Positions 1 to 7,204 of a stretch of DNA of 12,156 nt are shown piece by piece (position 1 is the first letter of the stretch; the number at the start of each line of letters is the position of its first letter). Made by a program: the position numbers and the translations under genes. This DNA comes from Massilia sp. (GTDB lineage: Bacteria > Pseudomonadota > Gammaproteobacteria > Burkholderiales > Burkholderiaceae_D): NCBI GenBank assembly GCA_028291845.1, contig JAQGNM010000309.1:1-12156 (forward strand). The letters are read 5' to 3'. Below the pieces are notes generated by a model that was not told where the DNA came from, ran no database searches, and saw nothing but the letters and a program-made list of their open reading frames with translations.

Positions 1-930
1 GGCGTGATGCCGCTGTATCACACCATGGGCGTGCGCTCGCTGCTGGCGATGGCGCTGGTCGACGGCTGCTTCGTGTGCGTGCCGAAGTTCGATCCGGCGG
101 CGGTGCTGGCGGCGATCGAGAACGAAAGGATCACCAATCTGTACCTGGTGCCGACCCTGTACCACGACGTCATCGCCCATCCGAACTGCCCCAGCACCGA
201 CCTGTCGTCGGTGCGCAAGCTGGGCTTTGCCGGTGCCTCGATGAACGACGCCCTGCTGAAAAAGCTCGACGCGCTGTTCAAGCCGGAGCTGTTCGTCAAT
301 CACTACGGCTCGTCCGAGGTGTACACCTTCAGCATCGACCAGGACGCCGTCAAAAAGCCCGGCAGCGCCTGCCGCGCCGGCATCAACCAGCGCCTGCGCG
401 TGGTGCGCCTGAACAGCGGCGACCCGGAACTGGTCGCCGCCCGCTTCGAGGAGGGCGAGATCATCGTCGATCTGGCCGGCGACGAAGCCTTCGAGGGCTA
501 CTGGAACCGCCCGGACGCCAACGCCAAGTCCTTGCGCGCCGGCTGGTACTTCACCGGCGACACCGGCTACCTGGACAGCGACGGCGACCTGTTCGTCTCG
601 GGCCGCACCGACGACATGATCATCAGCGGCGGCGAAAATATCTCGCCGGTCGAAATCGAAAGCCTGCTGTCGCTGCACCCGGCGGTCGATGAGGTGGCGG
701 TGGTCGGTTTGCCCGATGCGCGCTGGGGCCAGTGCGTTACCGCCTTCATCAAGCGCCGCATGCCGGTGACCGAGGCCGAACTCGACGCCCACTGCCGCAC
801 TTCGGGACTGGCCAATTTCAAGCGGCCGCGCGCCTACGTGTTCGTGGTCGAAGTGCCCCGTTCCCCGGTCGGCAAGCTGTTGCGCCGCAAGCTGGTCGCC
901 AACGAATACGAAGCAGAAGCACCGCAGTAA
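1..930 (+). CDS. Aryl/acyl-CoA ligase (AMP-binding, ANL superfamily), 5' end missing
   Basis: The reading frame is open from the first base, so the true start and the N-terminal part with the P-loop-like ATP motif lie left of the window; 309 residues are visible. The enzyme would activate a carboxylate with ATP and CoA through an acyl-adenylate, in the cytoplasm. Visible motifs (visible-residue numbering) are PLYHTMG at 4-10, YGSSE at 102-106, TGD at 185-187, the hinge GRTDDMIISGGENI at 201-214, and the C-terminal catalytic lysine K292 in PVGKLLRR. The pattern GRTDDMIISGGENI, then RWGQ-VTA, then FKRP, then K-LRR-LV closely resembles, from memory, 4-chlorobenzoate:CoA ligase and benzoate-type ligases. 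An aromatic acid substrate is therefore a reasonable inference but unproven. An importer operon and an enoyl-CoA hydratase follow on the same strand, which fits an uptake-and-activation cluster. The gene ends in TAA, 68 bp before the binding-protein gene. Confidence 0.9.
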   Translation, partial: GVMPLYHTMGVRSLLAMALVDGCFVCVPKFDPAAVLAAIENERITNLYLVPTLYHDVIAHPNCPSTDLSSVRKLGFAGASMNDALLKKLDALFKPELFVNHYGSSEVYTFSIDQDAVKKPGSACRAGINQRLRVVRLNSGDPELVAARFEEGEIIVDLAGDEAFEGYWNRPDANAKSLRAGWYFTGDTGYLDSDGDLFVSGRTDDMIISGGENISPVEIESLLSLHPAVDEVAVVGLPDARWGQCVTAFIKRRMPVTEAELDAHCRTSGLANFKRPRAYVFVVEVPRSPVGKLLRRKLVANEYEAEAPQ

Positions 931-934
931 TGCA

Positions 935-963
935 TTGCCCAGTGGTCCCCGCACTAATAAGAT
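935..963 (+). promoter_or_regulatory. Possible sigma-70 promoter before the binding-protein gene
   Basis: TTGCCC (935-940) and TAAGAT (958-963) are separated by 17 bp, and each matches the sigma-70 consensus at 4 of 6 positions. The predicted start of transcription, near base 970, would leave a leader of about 30 nt carrying the ribosome binding site. The local sequence is AT-richer than its surroundings. This could give the binding-protein gene expression independent of the ligase gene, but the match is weak and read-through from upstream is equally possible. Confidence 0.3.
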
Positions 964-987
964 TTAAAAACCTCTAATAACTTCAAT

Positions 988-994
988 AAGGAGA
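988..994 (+). promoter_or_regulatory. Strong ribosome binding site of the binding-protein gene
   Basis: AAGGAGA lies 4 nt before the ATG at 999. It is the best Shine-Dalgarno match in the cluster, which suits a binding protein needed in excess over its membrane partners, and it fixes the start codon. Confidence 0.8.
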
Positions 995-998
995 CAAT

Positions 999-2180
999 AT
1001 GAAAACCGTTTTCGCACACAAGCTGATGGTCGCCGCGCTGCTGGCCGGCTTTGGCGCCGCCGCACCCGCCTGGGCCCAGGAACCGATCCGTATCGGCGTC
1101 GTCACCCCGCTGTCGGGCACCTATTCGGCGCTGGGCCAGCAGGTCAAGTGGGGCATCGAGCTGGCCACCAAGGAAATCAACGCGGCCGGCGGCATCATGG
1201 GCCGCAAGGTCGAGCTGCTGTTCGAAGACGAGGAAGCCAACCCTTCGGTGGCAACGCCGAAAGCGGAAAAGCTGTTCCAGGTGTCGAAGGTCGACTTCCT
1301 CACCGGCACCGTCAATTCGGCGTCGACCCTGGCGGTAGGCCAGCTGGCCGAGCGCAACAACCGCCTGATCGCCACCACCGTGTCGTTCTCCGACACCATC
1401 ACCGGCGACAAATGTTCGCCGAACGTCTTCCGCGTCAATGCCAAGGCGGGCCAGCAGTCGGCCGCGCTGGCCGAGTGGCTGAGCAAGGCGAAGCCGAATG
1501 CAAAGGTGTTTTATCTGGGCCCCGACTACGAGATGGGCCGCAGCACCGTGGCCGCGTTCAAGAGCGCGGCCGAGAAGAAGGGCGCCAAGACCGTCGGCGA
1601 AGTGTTCGCACCGCTCGACAACAAGGATTATTCGCCGTTCTTCGGCCAGGTACGCGCCGCCCGCCCGGACGTGATGTACACCTCGGTGGCCGGCAACGAC
1701 ACGGTGCGCCTGTTTAATCAGATGTCGCAATACGGCCTGCTCAAGAACATGACGGTGGTGGGCGCCTCCGGCACCCTGACTTCGCAGAACCTGGCGGCGG
1801 TCGGCAAGGCCGGCGAAGGCTTCGTCACCGGCGTCGGCTACTCGGTCGAGATCGACCTGCCGGAGAACCAGAAATTCGTCAAGGCCTTCCAGGACTACGC
1901 CAAGGCCGCGCCCGACCTGTACGGCGCCGACTCGTACGGCGTCATGTTCTTCTACAAGGCTGCCGTCGAAAAGGCGAAAAGCACCGACACCGACAAGGTG
2001 CGCACGGCGATGCGCGGCCTCGAGTGGATGACCCCGCAGGGCAAGAAAACCATGCGCGCGGGCGACCACCAGGCCATCCAGGACATGTATGCCACCCAGA
2101 TGACCAACGGTAAATTCAAGATCCTCAGCAAAGTGGCGGGCGACGCCGCCATCGGCGCCGATACCTGCACCCGGTTTTAA
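999..2180 (+). CDS. Periplasmic substrate-binding protein of a LivJ/HAAT-type ABC importer
   Basis: This 393-aa protein has a Sec signal peptide: basic MKTVFAHK, a hydrophobic Leu/Ala core, and a signal peptidase I site AWA-Q at about residues 24-27. The mature protein opens with PIRIGVVTPLSGTYSALG, the classic start of type I periplasmic binding proteins of the branched-chain amino acid family (Peripla_BP_6). Two lobes are expected; KAKPNAKVFYLGPDYEMG near 163-180 marks the start of the second. It would capture a ligand in the periplasm and deliver it to the permeases encoded just downstream. Homologues serve amino acids, amides, urea or aromatic acids; the flanking aryl-CoA ligase and hydratase favour an aromatic or related carboxylate, by inference. 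The mature protein has only two cysteines, C139 and C390. The start is set by the strong ribosome binding site at 988-994. Confidence 0.93.
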   Translation: MKTVFAHKLMVAALLAGFGAAAPAWAQEPIRIGVVTPLSGTYSALGQQVKWGIELATKEINAAGGIMGRKVELLFEDEEANPSVATPKAEKLFQVSKVDFLTGTVNSASTLAVGQLAERNNRLIATTVSFSDTITGDKCSPNVFRVNAKAGQQSAALAEWLSKAKPNAKVFYLGPDYEMGRSTVAAFKSAAEKKGAKTVGEVFAPLDNKDYSPFFGQVRAARPDVMYTSVAGNDTVRLFNQMSQYGLLKNMTVVGASGTLTSQNLAAVGKAGEGFVTGVGYSVEIDLPENQKFVKAFQDYAKAAPDLYGADSYGVMFFYKAAVEKAKSTDTDKVRTAMRGLEWMTPQGKKTMRAGDHQAIQDMYATQMTNGKFKILSKVAGDAAIGADTCTRF

Positions 2181-2191
2181 GCTGCCGTGCC

Positions 2192-2215
2192 CAGCCGGCG
2201 CCGGTGCGCCGGCTG
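2192..2215 (+). other. Intercistronic hairpin between binding-protein and permease genes
   Basis: A perfect 10-bp stem (2192-2201 with 2206-2215) encloses the 4-nt loop CGGT. It lies 11 bp after the binding-protein stop codon and 33 bp before the livH start. No T tract follows, so it is unlikely to be an efficient intrinsic terminator. Stable hairpins in this position in other transport operons protect the upstream mRNA from 3' exonucleases, giving more binding protein than permease. That role is inferred here. Confidence 0.7.
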
Positions 2216-2248
2216 CATCAACAAGAAGATAGTGCAGAGGATAGCAAT

Positions 2249-3142
2249 ATGGGTGGTTTCATCGATACACTGCAGTTCGTACTGGCGCCGCAAATCGTCA
2301 ACGGACTGTCGATCGGCGTGGCAGTGATTCTGATGGCGCTCGGGCTGACCATCATTTTTGGTCTGCTCGATGTCATCAACATGGCGCACGGCGAATTCTA
2401 TGCGCTGGGCGCCTACCTGGGCGTGAGCCTGGCGGCGGCCGGCGTCAATTTCTGGCTGCTGCTGCTGCTGGTGCCGTTGATCATGGCGCCGATCGGCTAC
2501 GCCTTCGAGCGCATGCTGATCCAGCGCGTGTTCCACCAGAAGGACCGTCACATCCTGACCTTGCTGCTGACCTTCGGCCTGGCGATCATCATGGAAGATC
2601 TGTTCAAGGTGTTTTATGGTCCGCAGGCGCTGACCGCCGCCACCCCGATCGAGGGCGCCAGCGAAGTGGCCGGCATGTTCTTTCCGAACTACCGGCTGTT
2701 CCTGATGGCGATCGGCAGCGCCATCATCGCCCTGGTCTGGATCGTGGTTTACCGCACCAGCCTGGGGGCCATGGTGCGCGCCGCCGCGTTCGACAGGAAT
2801 ATGGCCTCATCATTAGGCGTGCCAGTCTCGCACGTGTATGCCGGCACCTTCGCCTTCGGCGTGGCGCTGGCCGCCCTGGCCGGCGTGCTGCTGGCGCCGG
2901 TGTACTCGGTGTTTCCGACCATGGGCAAGGATTTTATCTTGCTGGCCTTTAGCGTCGTCATCGTCGGCGGCCTTGGCAGCATCAAGGGCGCCGTTATCGC
3001 CGGCCTGGTGCTGACGCAAATCCAGGCCATCGCCAGTCTCTATATATCTCCCTCGTGGACCGACCCGCTGGTGTTCGCCATCATGGTGGCGGTGCTGATG
3101 GTGCGCCCGCAAGGCTTGTTCGGGAGGCTCGGTCATGCTTGA
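2249..3142 (+). CDS. livH: LivH-type permease of HAAT ABC importer
   Basis: A 297-aa polytopic inner-membrane protein made almost entirely of hydrophobic segments. The block GLLDVINMAHGEFYALGAY (residues 38-56) is diagnostic of LivH permeases. The coupling region starting LGVPVSHVYAGTFAFG and the conserved tail VVIVGGLGSIKGAVIAG are also present. It would pair with LivM to form the translocation channel. I place the start at ATG 2249, with AGAGGA at 2236-2241 seven nt upstream; a longer reading from 2204 would begin inside the intercistronic hairpin, lacks a good ribosome binding site, and adds a charged, non-conserved leader. The stop codon overlaps livM by 8 nt. The family symbol is used for the family only: the substrate need not be a branched-chain amino acid. 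Confidence 0.92.
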   Translation: MGGFIDTLQFVLAPQIVNGLSIGVAVILMALGLTIIFGLLDVINMAHGEFYALGAYLGVSLAAAGVNFWLLLLLVPLIMAPIGYAFERMLIQRVFHQKDRHILTLLLTFGLAIIMEDLFKVFYGPQALTAATPIEGASEVAGMFFPNYRLFLMAIGSAIIALVWIVVYRTSLGAMVRAAAFDRNMASSLGVPVSHVYAGTFAFGVALAALAGVLLAPVYSVFPTMGKDFILLAFSVVIVGGLGSIKGAVIAGLVLTQIQAIASLYISPSWTDPLVFAIMVAVLMVRPQGLFGRLGHA

Positions 3143-4184
3143 TTCCGTACTTCGTCCGGGCGCCAATGCCGCAGTGCCTGTGCTGGGCGCGGTGGCGCGG
3201 CGCGAGCGCATCGCCCGCAACGCCGTGCGCTACTTCGCCTTTTTGTTCATCGCCCTGGCCCTGCTGTTCGCCGTGATTGCCAGCGTCGTCAAGGACGTGT
3301 TTTTCTTCCGGCTCGCCACCGAAGCCTTGATCTACGGCGGCTTCGCCATGGGTGTCGATCTGCTGCTCGGCTACGCCGGCCTGCTCTCGCTCGGCCACGC
3401 GCTGTTCTTCGGCCTGGGCGCGTATGTCTCCGGGCTGGTGCTCAAGGAGTGGGGCGCCTCGTTCTGGCTGGCGCTGGGCAGCGTATTTCTGGCCGCGCTG
3501 GTGGTCGGAGGCGTCGCCGGCATCATCGCCATCCGTGCGCGCGGCGTGTATTTTGCGCTGATCACCTTCGGCCTGGCCGAAGTGGTCTCGAAAATCGTTT
3601 TCAATACCCGTGAACTGGGCGGCTCCGACGGCATCATCGGCATTCCCGTGGTGCAGGCCAATTTTGGTTTGTTCAGCGTCGACAGCAGCCATCCCGGCAG
3701 TTTTTTCCTGCTGGTGCTGGCCTTGATCATGGCCATGTACTTCATCCTGGAAGCGCTGCTGCAAACGCCGGCGGGGCGCCTGATCGTCGCCATCAAGGCC
3801 AACGAGCACCGCGTGCCTTTCCTCGGCTTTTCGGCGCAGCGCCATAAATTGTTCGCTTTTATTTTGGCGGCCATCGTCACGGCCATGGCCGGGGCCCTGT
3901 ACCCGATGCTGCGCGGCTTCGTCTCGCCCGAGCTGATGTTTTTTCAAGCTTCGGGCAATGCGGTCATCACCGTCATCCTCGGCGGCGTCGGCACCCTGAT
4001 CGGTCCCCTGTACGGCAGCGTGATCCTGTCGGCCCTGAAGTCGATCGTCGGCTCCTACACGGAACATCATTTGATCATTATCGGCGTGCTGTTCATGATC
4101 TCGGTGATCTTCTTCCCCAAGGGCTTGATCGGCTATCTGCGCCCGCGCCTCGAAGCCTGGCTGTCGCGCAAGGAGGCCTCATGA
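3135..4184 (+). CDS. livM: LivM-type permease of HAAT ABC importer
   Basis: A 349-aa membrane protein and the second channel subunit of the importer. After a polar, Arg-rich N-terminal stretch of about 30 residues, the first membrane segment begins near YFAFLFIALALLF. The LivM hallmark LLLGYAGLLSLGHALFFG starts at about residue 76, followed by GVYFALITFGLAEV and ELGGSDGIIGIP, both typical of the family. The C-terminal block ITVILGGVGTLIGPLYG is the counterpart of the coupling region in LivH. The ATG lies inside the end of livH (overlap ATGCTTGA) with GGGAGG at 3122-3127, so translation is probably coupled. The end overlaps livG by ATGA. Ligand specificity is not readable from the permease. 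Confidence 0.92.
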   Translation: MLDSVLRPGANAAVPVLGAVARRERIARNAVRYFAFLFIALALLFAVIASVVKDVFFFRLATEALIYGGFAMGVDLLLGYAGLLSLGHALFFGLGAYVSGLVLKEWGASFWLALGSVFLAALVVGGVAGIIAIRARGVYFALITFGLAEVVSKIVFNTRELGGSDGIIGIPVVQANFGLFSVDSSHPGSFFLLVLALIMAMYFILEALLQTPAGRLIVAIKANEHRVPFLGFSAQRHKLFAFILAAIVTAMAGALYPMLRGFVSPELMFFQASGNAVITVILGGVGTLIGPLYGSVILSALKSIVGSYTEHHLIIIGVLFMISVIFFPKGLIGYLRPRLEAWLSRKEAS

Positions 4185-4945
4185 TTCACGCTAACGACAC
4201 CGTGCTGTCGGTGCGCGACCTGACGGTGCGCTTCGGCGCGCTGACCGCCGTCAACCAGGTCAGTTTCGACGCCCGCCGCGGCCATATCACCTCGGTGATC
4301 GGCCCCAACGGCGCCGGCAAGAGCACCTTGTTCAACCTGATCAGCGGCGCCATCCGCCCCAGCAGCGGCAGCGTTTCCTTCAACGGCGTCGACGTCACCG
4401 GGCGCGCGCCGCAGCGCCTGACCAAGGCGGGCCTGGCGCGCTCGTTCCAGATCACCAACCTGTTTTTCGAATTGTCGGTGTTTGAAAATCTGCGGCTGGC
4501 GGCGCAGGCGCTGGAGCCTTCGTCGCGCGGGCTGTGGCCGGTGCGGCGCAGCGCTATCGCCCTGCAGCGCGCCGAGGAACTGATCGCCCAATTCGGCCTG
4601 GCAGCCAAGGCCCACGAGCTGGCGGGATATCTCTCGCATGGCGAGCAACGCCGCCTGGAGATCGCCGTGGCGCTGGCCTGCAAGCCGGCCATGCTGCTGC
4701 TCGACGAACCGACCCAGGGCATGTCGCACGCCGACACCGAGGAAACCGGCGCCATGATCAAGTCGCTGGCGGGAGAGCTGTCGATCCTGCTGGTCGAGCA
4801 CGATGTCGGCCTGGTGATGAATCTGTCGGACCACGTGGTGGTGATGACGCAGGGCGCCAAGCTGGCCGAAGGCTTGCCGGCCGCCGTGCGCGCCAATCCG
4901 GCGGTGCAGGCCGCATACTTCGGCCAAGGGAGCCACCATGCTTGA
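4181..4945 (+). CDS. livG: LivG-type ATPase of HAAT ABC importer
   Basis: A 254-aa cytoplasmic nucleotide-binding subunit that powers transport with its partner LivF. The ABC motifs are complete: Walker A GPNGAGKS (41-48), Q-loop glutamine Q90 in RSFQITNLF, signature LSHGEQ (151-156), Walker B MLLLDEP (171-177), and the H-loop histidine H207 in LVEHD. The signature has His where LSGGEQ is commonest; this is a tolerated variation in LivG. TRAFQ/RSFQITNLF and the Gly-Met after the Walker B motif (QGMS) point to LivG rather than LivF. Length is normal. Start and livM stop share ATGA, and AGGAGG (4171-4176) sits 4 nt upstream. Confidence 0.94.
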   Translation: MIHANDTVLSVRDLTVRFGALTAVNQVSFDARRGHITSVIGPNGAGKSTLFNLISGAIRPSSGSVSFNGVDVTGRAPQRLTKAGLARSFQITNLFFELSVFENLRLAAQALEPSSRGLWPVRRSAIALQRAEELIAQFGLAAKAHELAGYLSHGEQRRLEIAVALACKPAMLLLDEPTQGMSHADTEETGAMIKSLAGELSILLVEHDVGLVMNLSDHVVVMTQGAKLAEGLPAAVRANPAVQAAYFGQGSHHA

Positions 4946-5645
4946 ACTCGACAACGTGCATACCCACTACGGCCTCAGCCACGTCCTGCAGGGGGTCTCG
5001 CTGAGCGTCGGCGCCGGTGAAGTCGTGGTGCTGTGCGGCCGCAATGGCGTGGGCAAGACCACCGTCATGAAAACCATCGCCGGCTGGGTCAAGCCGAGCG
5101 CCGGCTCGGTGCGCCTGAACGGCGCCGATCTGGGGCCGCTGGCGCCGGACCGCATTTGCCGGCTGGGCCTGGGCCTGGTGCCGGAAGACCGCCGCATTTT
5201 TCCCGGCCTGACGGTCGAGGAAAACCTCAAGCTCGGGCTGCTGCAGTGTCCGCGCCGCGCCAAGGGCGAATCGCGCGCGGTGCTCGAACAGGCTTACGAG
5301 CGCTTTCCGCGCCTGAAAGAACGCCGGCCGCAACTGGGCACCTCCTTGTCCGGCGGCGAGCAGCAGATGCTGGCGATGGCGCGCGTGCTGGTCGGCGCGC
5401 CCAAGCTGCTGTTGATCGACGAGCCGACCGAGGGCCTGGCGCCGATCATCGTCGACGAGATCTTCGCCATCATCGAGCGCTTGCGCGGCGATGGCATTCC
5501 GATTTTGCTGGTCGAGCAAAATGTCCAGCGCGCCCTCGACGTCGCCGACCGCTTTTATGCGCTCGAACGGGGCCAGGTAGTGCTGGCGGGCGACGCCGCC
5601 TCGACCAGCGCGCGCGCCGACCTGATGGACGTCATCGCCGTCTGA
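4938..5645 (+). CDS. livF: LivF-type ATPase of HAAT ABC importer
   Basis: A 235-aa second ATPase subunit of the importer. Walker A is GRNGVGKTT (34-42), the signature is LSGGEQ (137-142), and Walker B is LLLIDEPTEGLAP beginning at about 157. As in LivF proteins generally, the H-loop position reads LVEQN, with Gln in place of His. The block VPEDRRIFPGLTVEENL (81-97) is another LivF hallmark. It overlaps livG by 8 nt, with AAGGGAG at 4926-4932 as ribosome binding site. The protein is 235 aa, normal for the family. A 49-bp gap then separates it from the hydratase gene. Confidence 0.94.
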   Translation: MLELDNVHTHYGLSHVLQGVSLSVGAGEVVVLCGRNGVGKTTVMKTIAGWVKPSAGSVRLNGADLGPLAPDRICRLGLGLVPEDRRIFPGLTVEENLKLGLLQCPRRAKGESRAVLEQAYERFPRLKERRPQLGTSLSGGEQQMLAMARVLVGAPKLLLIDEPTEGLAPIIVDEIFAIIERLRGDGIPILLVEQNVQRALDVADRFYALERGQVVLAGDAASTSARADLMDVIAV

Positions 5646-5682
5646 TTGCTTATTTGCGTATTACTGTAAACTGATTCAACAC

Positions 5683-5689
5683 AAAGGAA
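5683..5689 (+). promoter_or_regulatory. Ribosome binding site of the enoyl-CoA hydratase gene
   Basis: AAAGGAA lies 5 nt before the ATG at 5695, in the 49-bp AT-rich gap after livF. I found no clear terminator in the gap and no convincing promoter, so the hydratase is probably transcribed with the importer. Confidence 0.6.
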
Positions 5690-5694
5690 ACATC

Positions 5695-6501
5695 ATGCCG
5701 CAACTCGCTCATCCCGCCCACACCCTGCTCGAGAACCTCGACGGCTTTTCCGTCACCATCGACGCCGCCCGCGAGCGCGCCGACATCGTGCTCGAACGTC
5801 CACCCTTCAACATCATCTCGATGGGCCAGCGCGACCAGCTGCGTCTGGTGTTCGAGGCGCTCGACGAGAATCCGCAAGTGCGCGTCATCGTGCTGCGCTC
5901 GGTGGGCGAGCACTTCTCCAGCGGCGGCGACATCCGCGGCTTTCTCGACGCGAGCCCGGAGCACGTCTCGAAACTGGCCTGGAACATCGCCGCGCCGGCG
6001 CGCTGCAGCAAACCGGTGATCGCCGCCAACCGCGGCTTCTGCTTCGGCGTCGGTTTTGAAATTTCGCTGGCCTGCGACTTCCGCATCGTCTCGGAAACCT
6101 GCCGCTACGCGCTGCCGGAGCAAAAGCTCGGCCAGATTCCTGGCTCGGGCGGCTCGGCGCGCCTGCAAAAAATGGTCGGCATCACCCGCACCAAGGACGT
6201 CGTCATGCGCTCGCGCCGGGTACCCGGGCAGCAGGCCTACGACTGGGGCATCGCCACCATGTGCGTGCCCGACGCCGAACTGGAAAGCGCCACCGACGCC
6301 CTGGTCGAGGAACTGCGCGCGTTTTCGCCGATCGCCCAGCGCACCGCCAAGAAGCTGCTCAACGACACCGAGGACTCGACCCTGGCGATTGCCATCGAAC
6401 TGGAAGGACACTGCTACAGCCGTTTGCGCGGCTCGGACGACTTCCGCGAAGGTGTCGAGGCTTTCCACCAGAAGCGCACACCGGCTTTCAAGGGCAGCTA
6501 A
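5695..6501 (+). CDS. Enoyl-CoA hydratase/isomerase (crotonase) family protein
   Basis: A 268-aa cytoplasmic crotonase-fold enzyme acting on an acyl-CoA. Family features in order are RPPFNIIS (35-42), the first oxyanion-hole loop HFSSGGDIRGF (73-83), the second oxyanion region GFCFGVGFEISLACDFRI (114-131), and LPEQKLGQIPGSGGSARL (140-157). The two glutamates that serve as acid/base in classical hydratases are both present, at E122 (GFE) and E142 (PEQ), so water addition to a 2-enoyl-CoA is chemically possible. It does not show the aspartate arrangement I recall for 4-chlorobenzoyl-CoA dehalogenase. Its place after the importer and in the same cluster as an aryl-CoA ligase suggests it handles the CoA thioester made by that ligase. 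The exact reaction (hydratase, isomerase or ring-product hydrolase) cannot be decided from the sequence. Confidence 0.88.
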   Translation: MPQLAHPAHTLLENLDGFSVTIDAARERADIVLERPPFNIISMGQRDQLRLVFEALDENPQVRVIVLRSVGEHFSSGGDIRGFLDASPEHVSKLAWNIAAPARCSKPVIAANRGFCFGVGFEISLACDFRIVSETCRYALPEQKLGQIPGSGGSARLQKMVGITRTKDVVMRSRRVPGQQAYDWGIATMCVPDAELESATDALVEELRAFSPIAQRTAKKLLNDTEDSTLAIAIELEGHCYSRLRGSDDFREGVEAFHQKRTPAFKGS

Positions 6502-6545
6502 CAGGATCGCTCCAGTACGGAGCTACTTCACCAAACGGAGCGTTT

Positions 6546-7140
6546 TTGCAACAGATCGCCATCACCGTCGATGGCGCCTCCATCAGCCTCGAATACTGCT
6601 GGATCGGCAGCGAAGAACCAGATTCTCCGCTGCTGGTATTTCTGCACGAGGGCCTCGGCTCGGCCGCCCAGTAGGGCGACTGGCCGCGCGCCCTGTGCGC
6701 GGCGCTGGGCTGGCGCGGCCTGGTGTTTTCGCGCTTCGGCTACGGGCATTCGCAGGCGCGGCCGGCGTCGTCAGCGGGCGACGGCTGGCCGCTCGACTAC
6801 ATGGAGCGCGAAGCGCGGCTGTACCTGCCGGCCCTGTTCACCGCGCTCGGCATCGATGCTGCTCGCGAGCGCGCGCTGGATGTCGGACGAGTTCGAGCGC
6901 TGGGATGTGCGGCAGGCCACCGAGGCCATTGTCTGCCCGCTGCTGGCGATCCAGGGCAGGCAGGACCAGTTCGGCACCTTGGCGCAACTCGACGAGATCG
7001 GCCGCCACGTGGCCGGCGCCGAACTGCTGGTGGTGGAACAGTGCCGCCATGTACCGCATGAAGAACATCCCGATACCGTCTTGCGAGCGATAAGGGCATT
7101 CCTGTCGGCGTTGCCACCCCCCGACAAGCTGCCGACGTAA
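6546..7140 (+). pseudogene. Alpha/beta hydrolase remnant: nonsense codon plus internal frameshifting deletion
   Basis: Three pieces of one hydrolase can be read. Frame A starts at TTG 6546 (AACGGAG at 6534-6540) and gives an N-terminal strand ending VFLHEGLGSAAQ, then a TAG stop at 6672-6674. The same frame resumes as GDWPRALCAALGWRGLVFSR and LYLPALFTALGIDA up to about 6860. From about 6860-6876 homology moves to the next frame, RWMSDEFERWDVR, then CPLLAIQGRQDQFGTLAQL and VVEQCRHVPHEEHP, ending TAA 7138-7140. The acid (QDQ) and histidine (RHVPHEEHP) regions survive, but the expected GHSxGG nucleophile elbow and part of the lid are gone. The remnant is 595 bp, not a multiple of 3, whereas I expect about 260-280 codons for the family. 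TAG replaces what I expect to be TGG. In its intact state it probably hydrolysed an ester or thioester in the same pathway. Confidence 0.85.
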
Positions 7141-7167
7141 AAAAACGCCCATGACGGGCGTTTTTTT
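7139..7167. terminator. Symmetric intrinsic terminator, probably bidirectional
   Basis: Seven A, then CGCCC, a 5-nt loop ATGAC, then GGGCG, then seven T. The whole element is a perfect 12-bp inverted repeat around the loop. With T runs on both strands it can end + strand transcripts from the catabolic operon and - strand transcripts from the PEP-CTERM gene, which converge here. The A run shares bases with the TAA stop of the hydrolase remnant. Confidence 0.88.
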
Positions 7168-7204
7168 ATGGGACGGATCGCAAGCCCTCAGGCCCGCCGG
7201 TGAA

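Noticed and set aside
954..2069. Long open frame on the - strand opposite the binding-protein gene
   Set aside because: It is an antisense shadow in GC-rich DNA: the + strand has a signal peptide, a conserved fold and a good ribosome binding site, while the antisense translation is His/Arg/Gln-rich with no family pattern.
3081..4070. Long - strand open frame opposite livM
   Set aside because: The translation is low-complexity Gln/Asp/His/Arg sequence, a typical mirror of a hydrophobic membrane protein gene; no ribosome binding site or family motif.
1..6501. A 4-chlorobenzoate dehalogenation operon
   Set aside because: The ligase resembles that family, but the crotonase-fold enzyme has the two classical hydratase glutamates rather than dehalogenase residues, and the transporter is an ABC type.
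6546..7140. Two or three small separate genes, or programmed read-through/frameshifting, in the hydrolase region
   Set aside because: The pieces join into one hydrolase in order, and the catalytic core between them is missing, so neither read-through of TAG nor a frameshift would restore an active enzyme.
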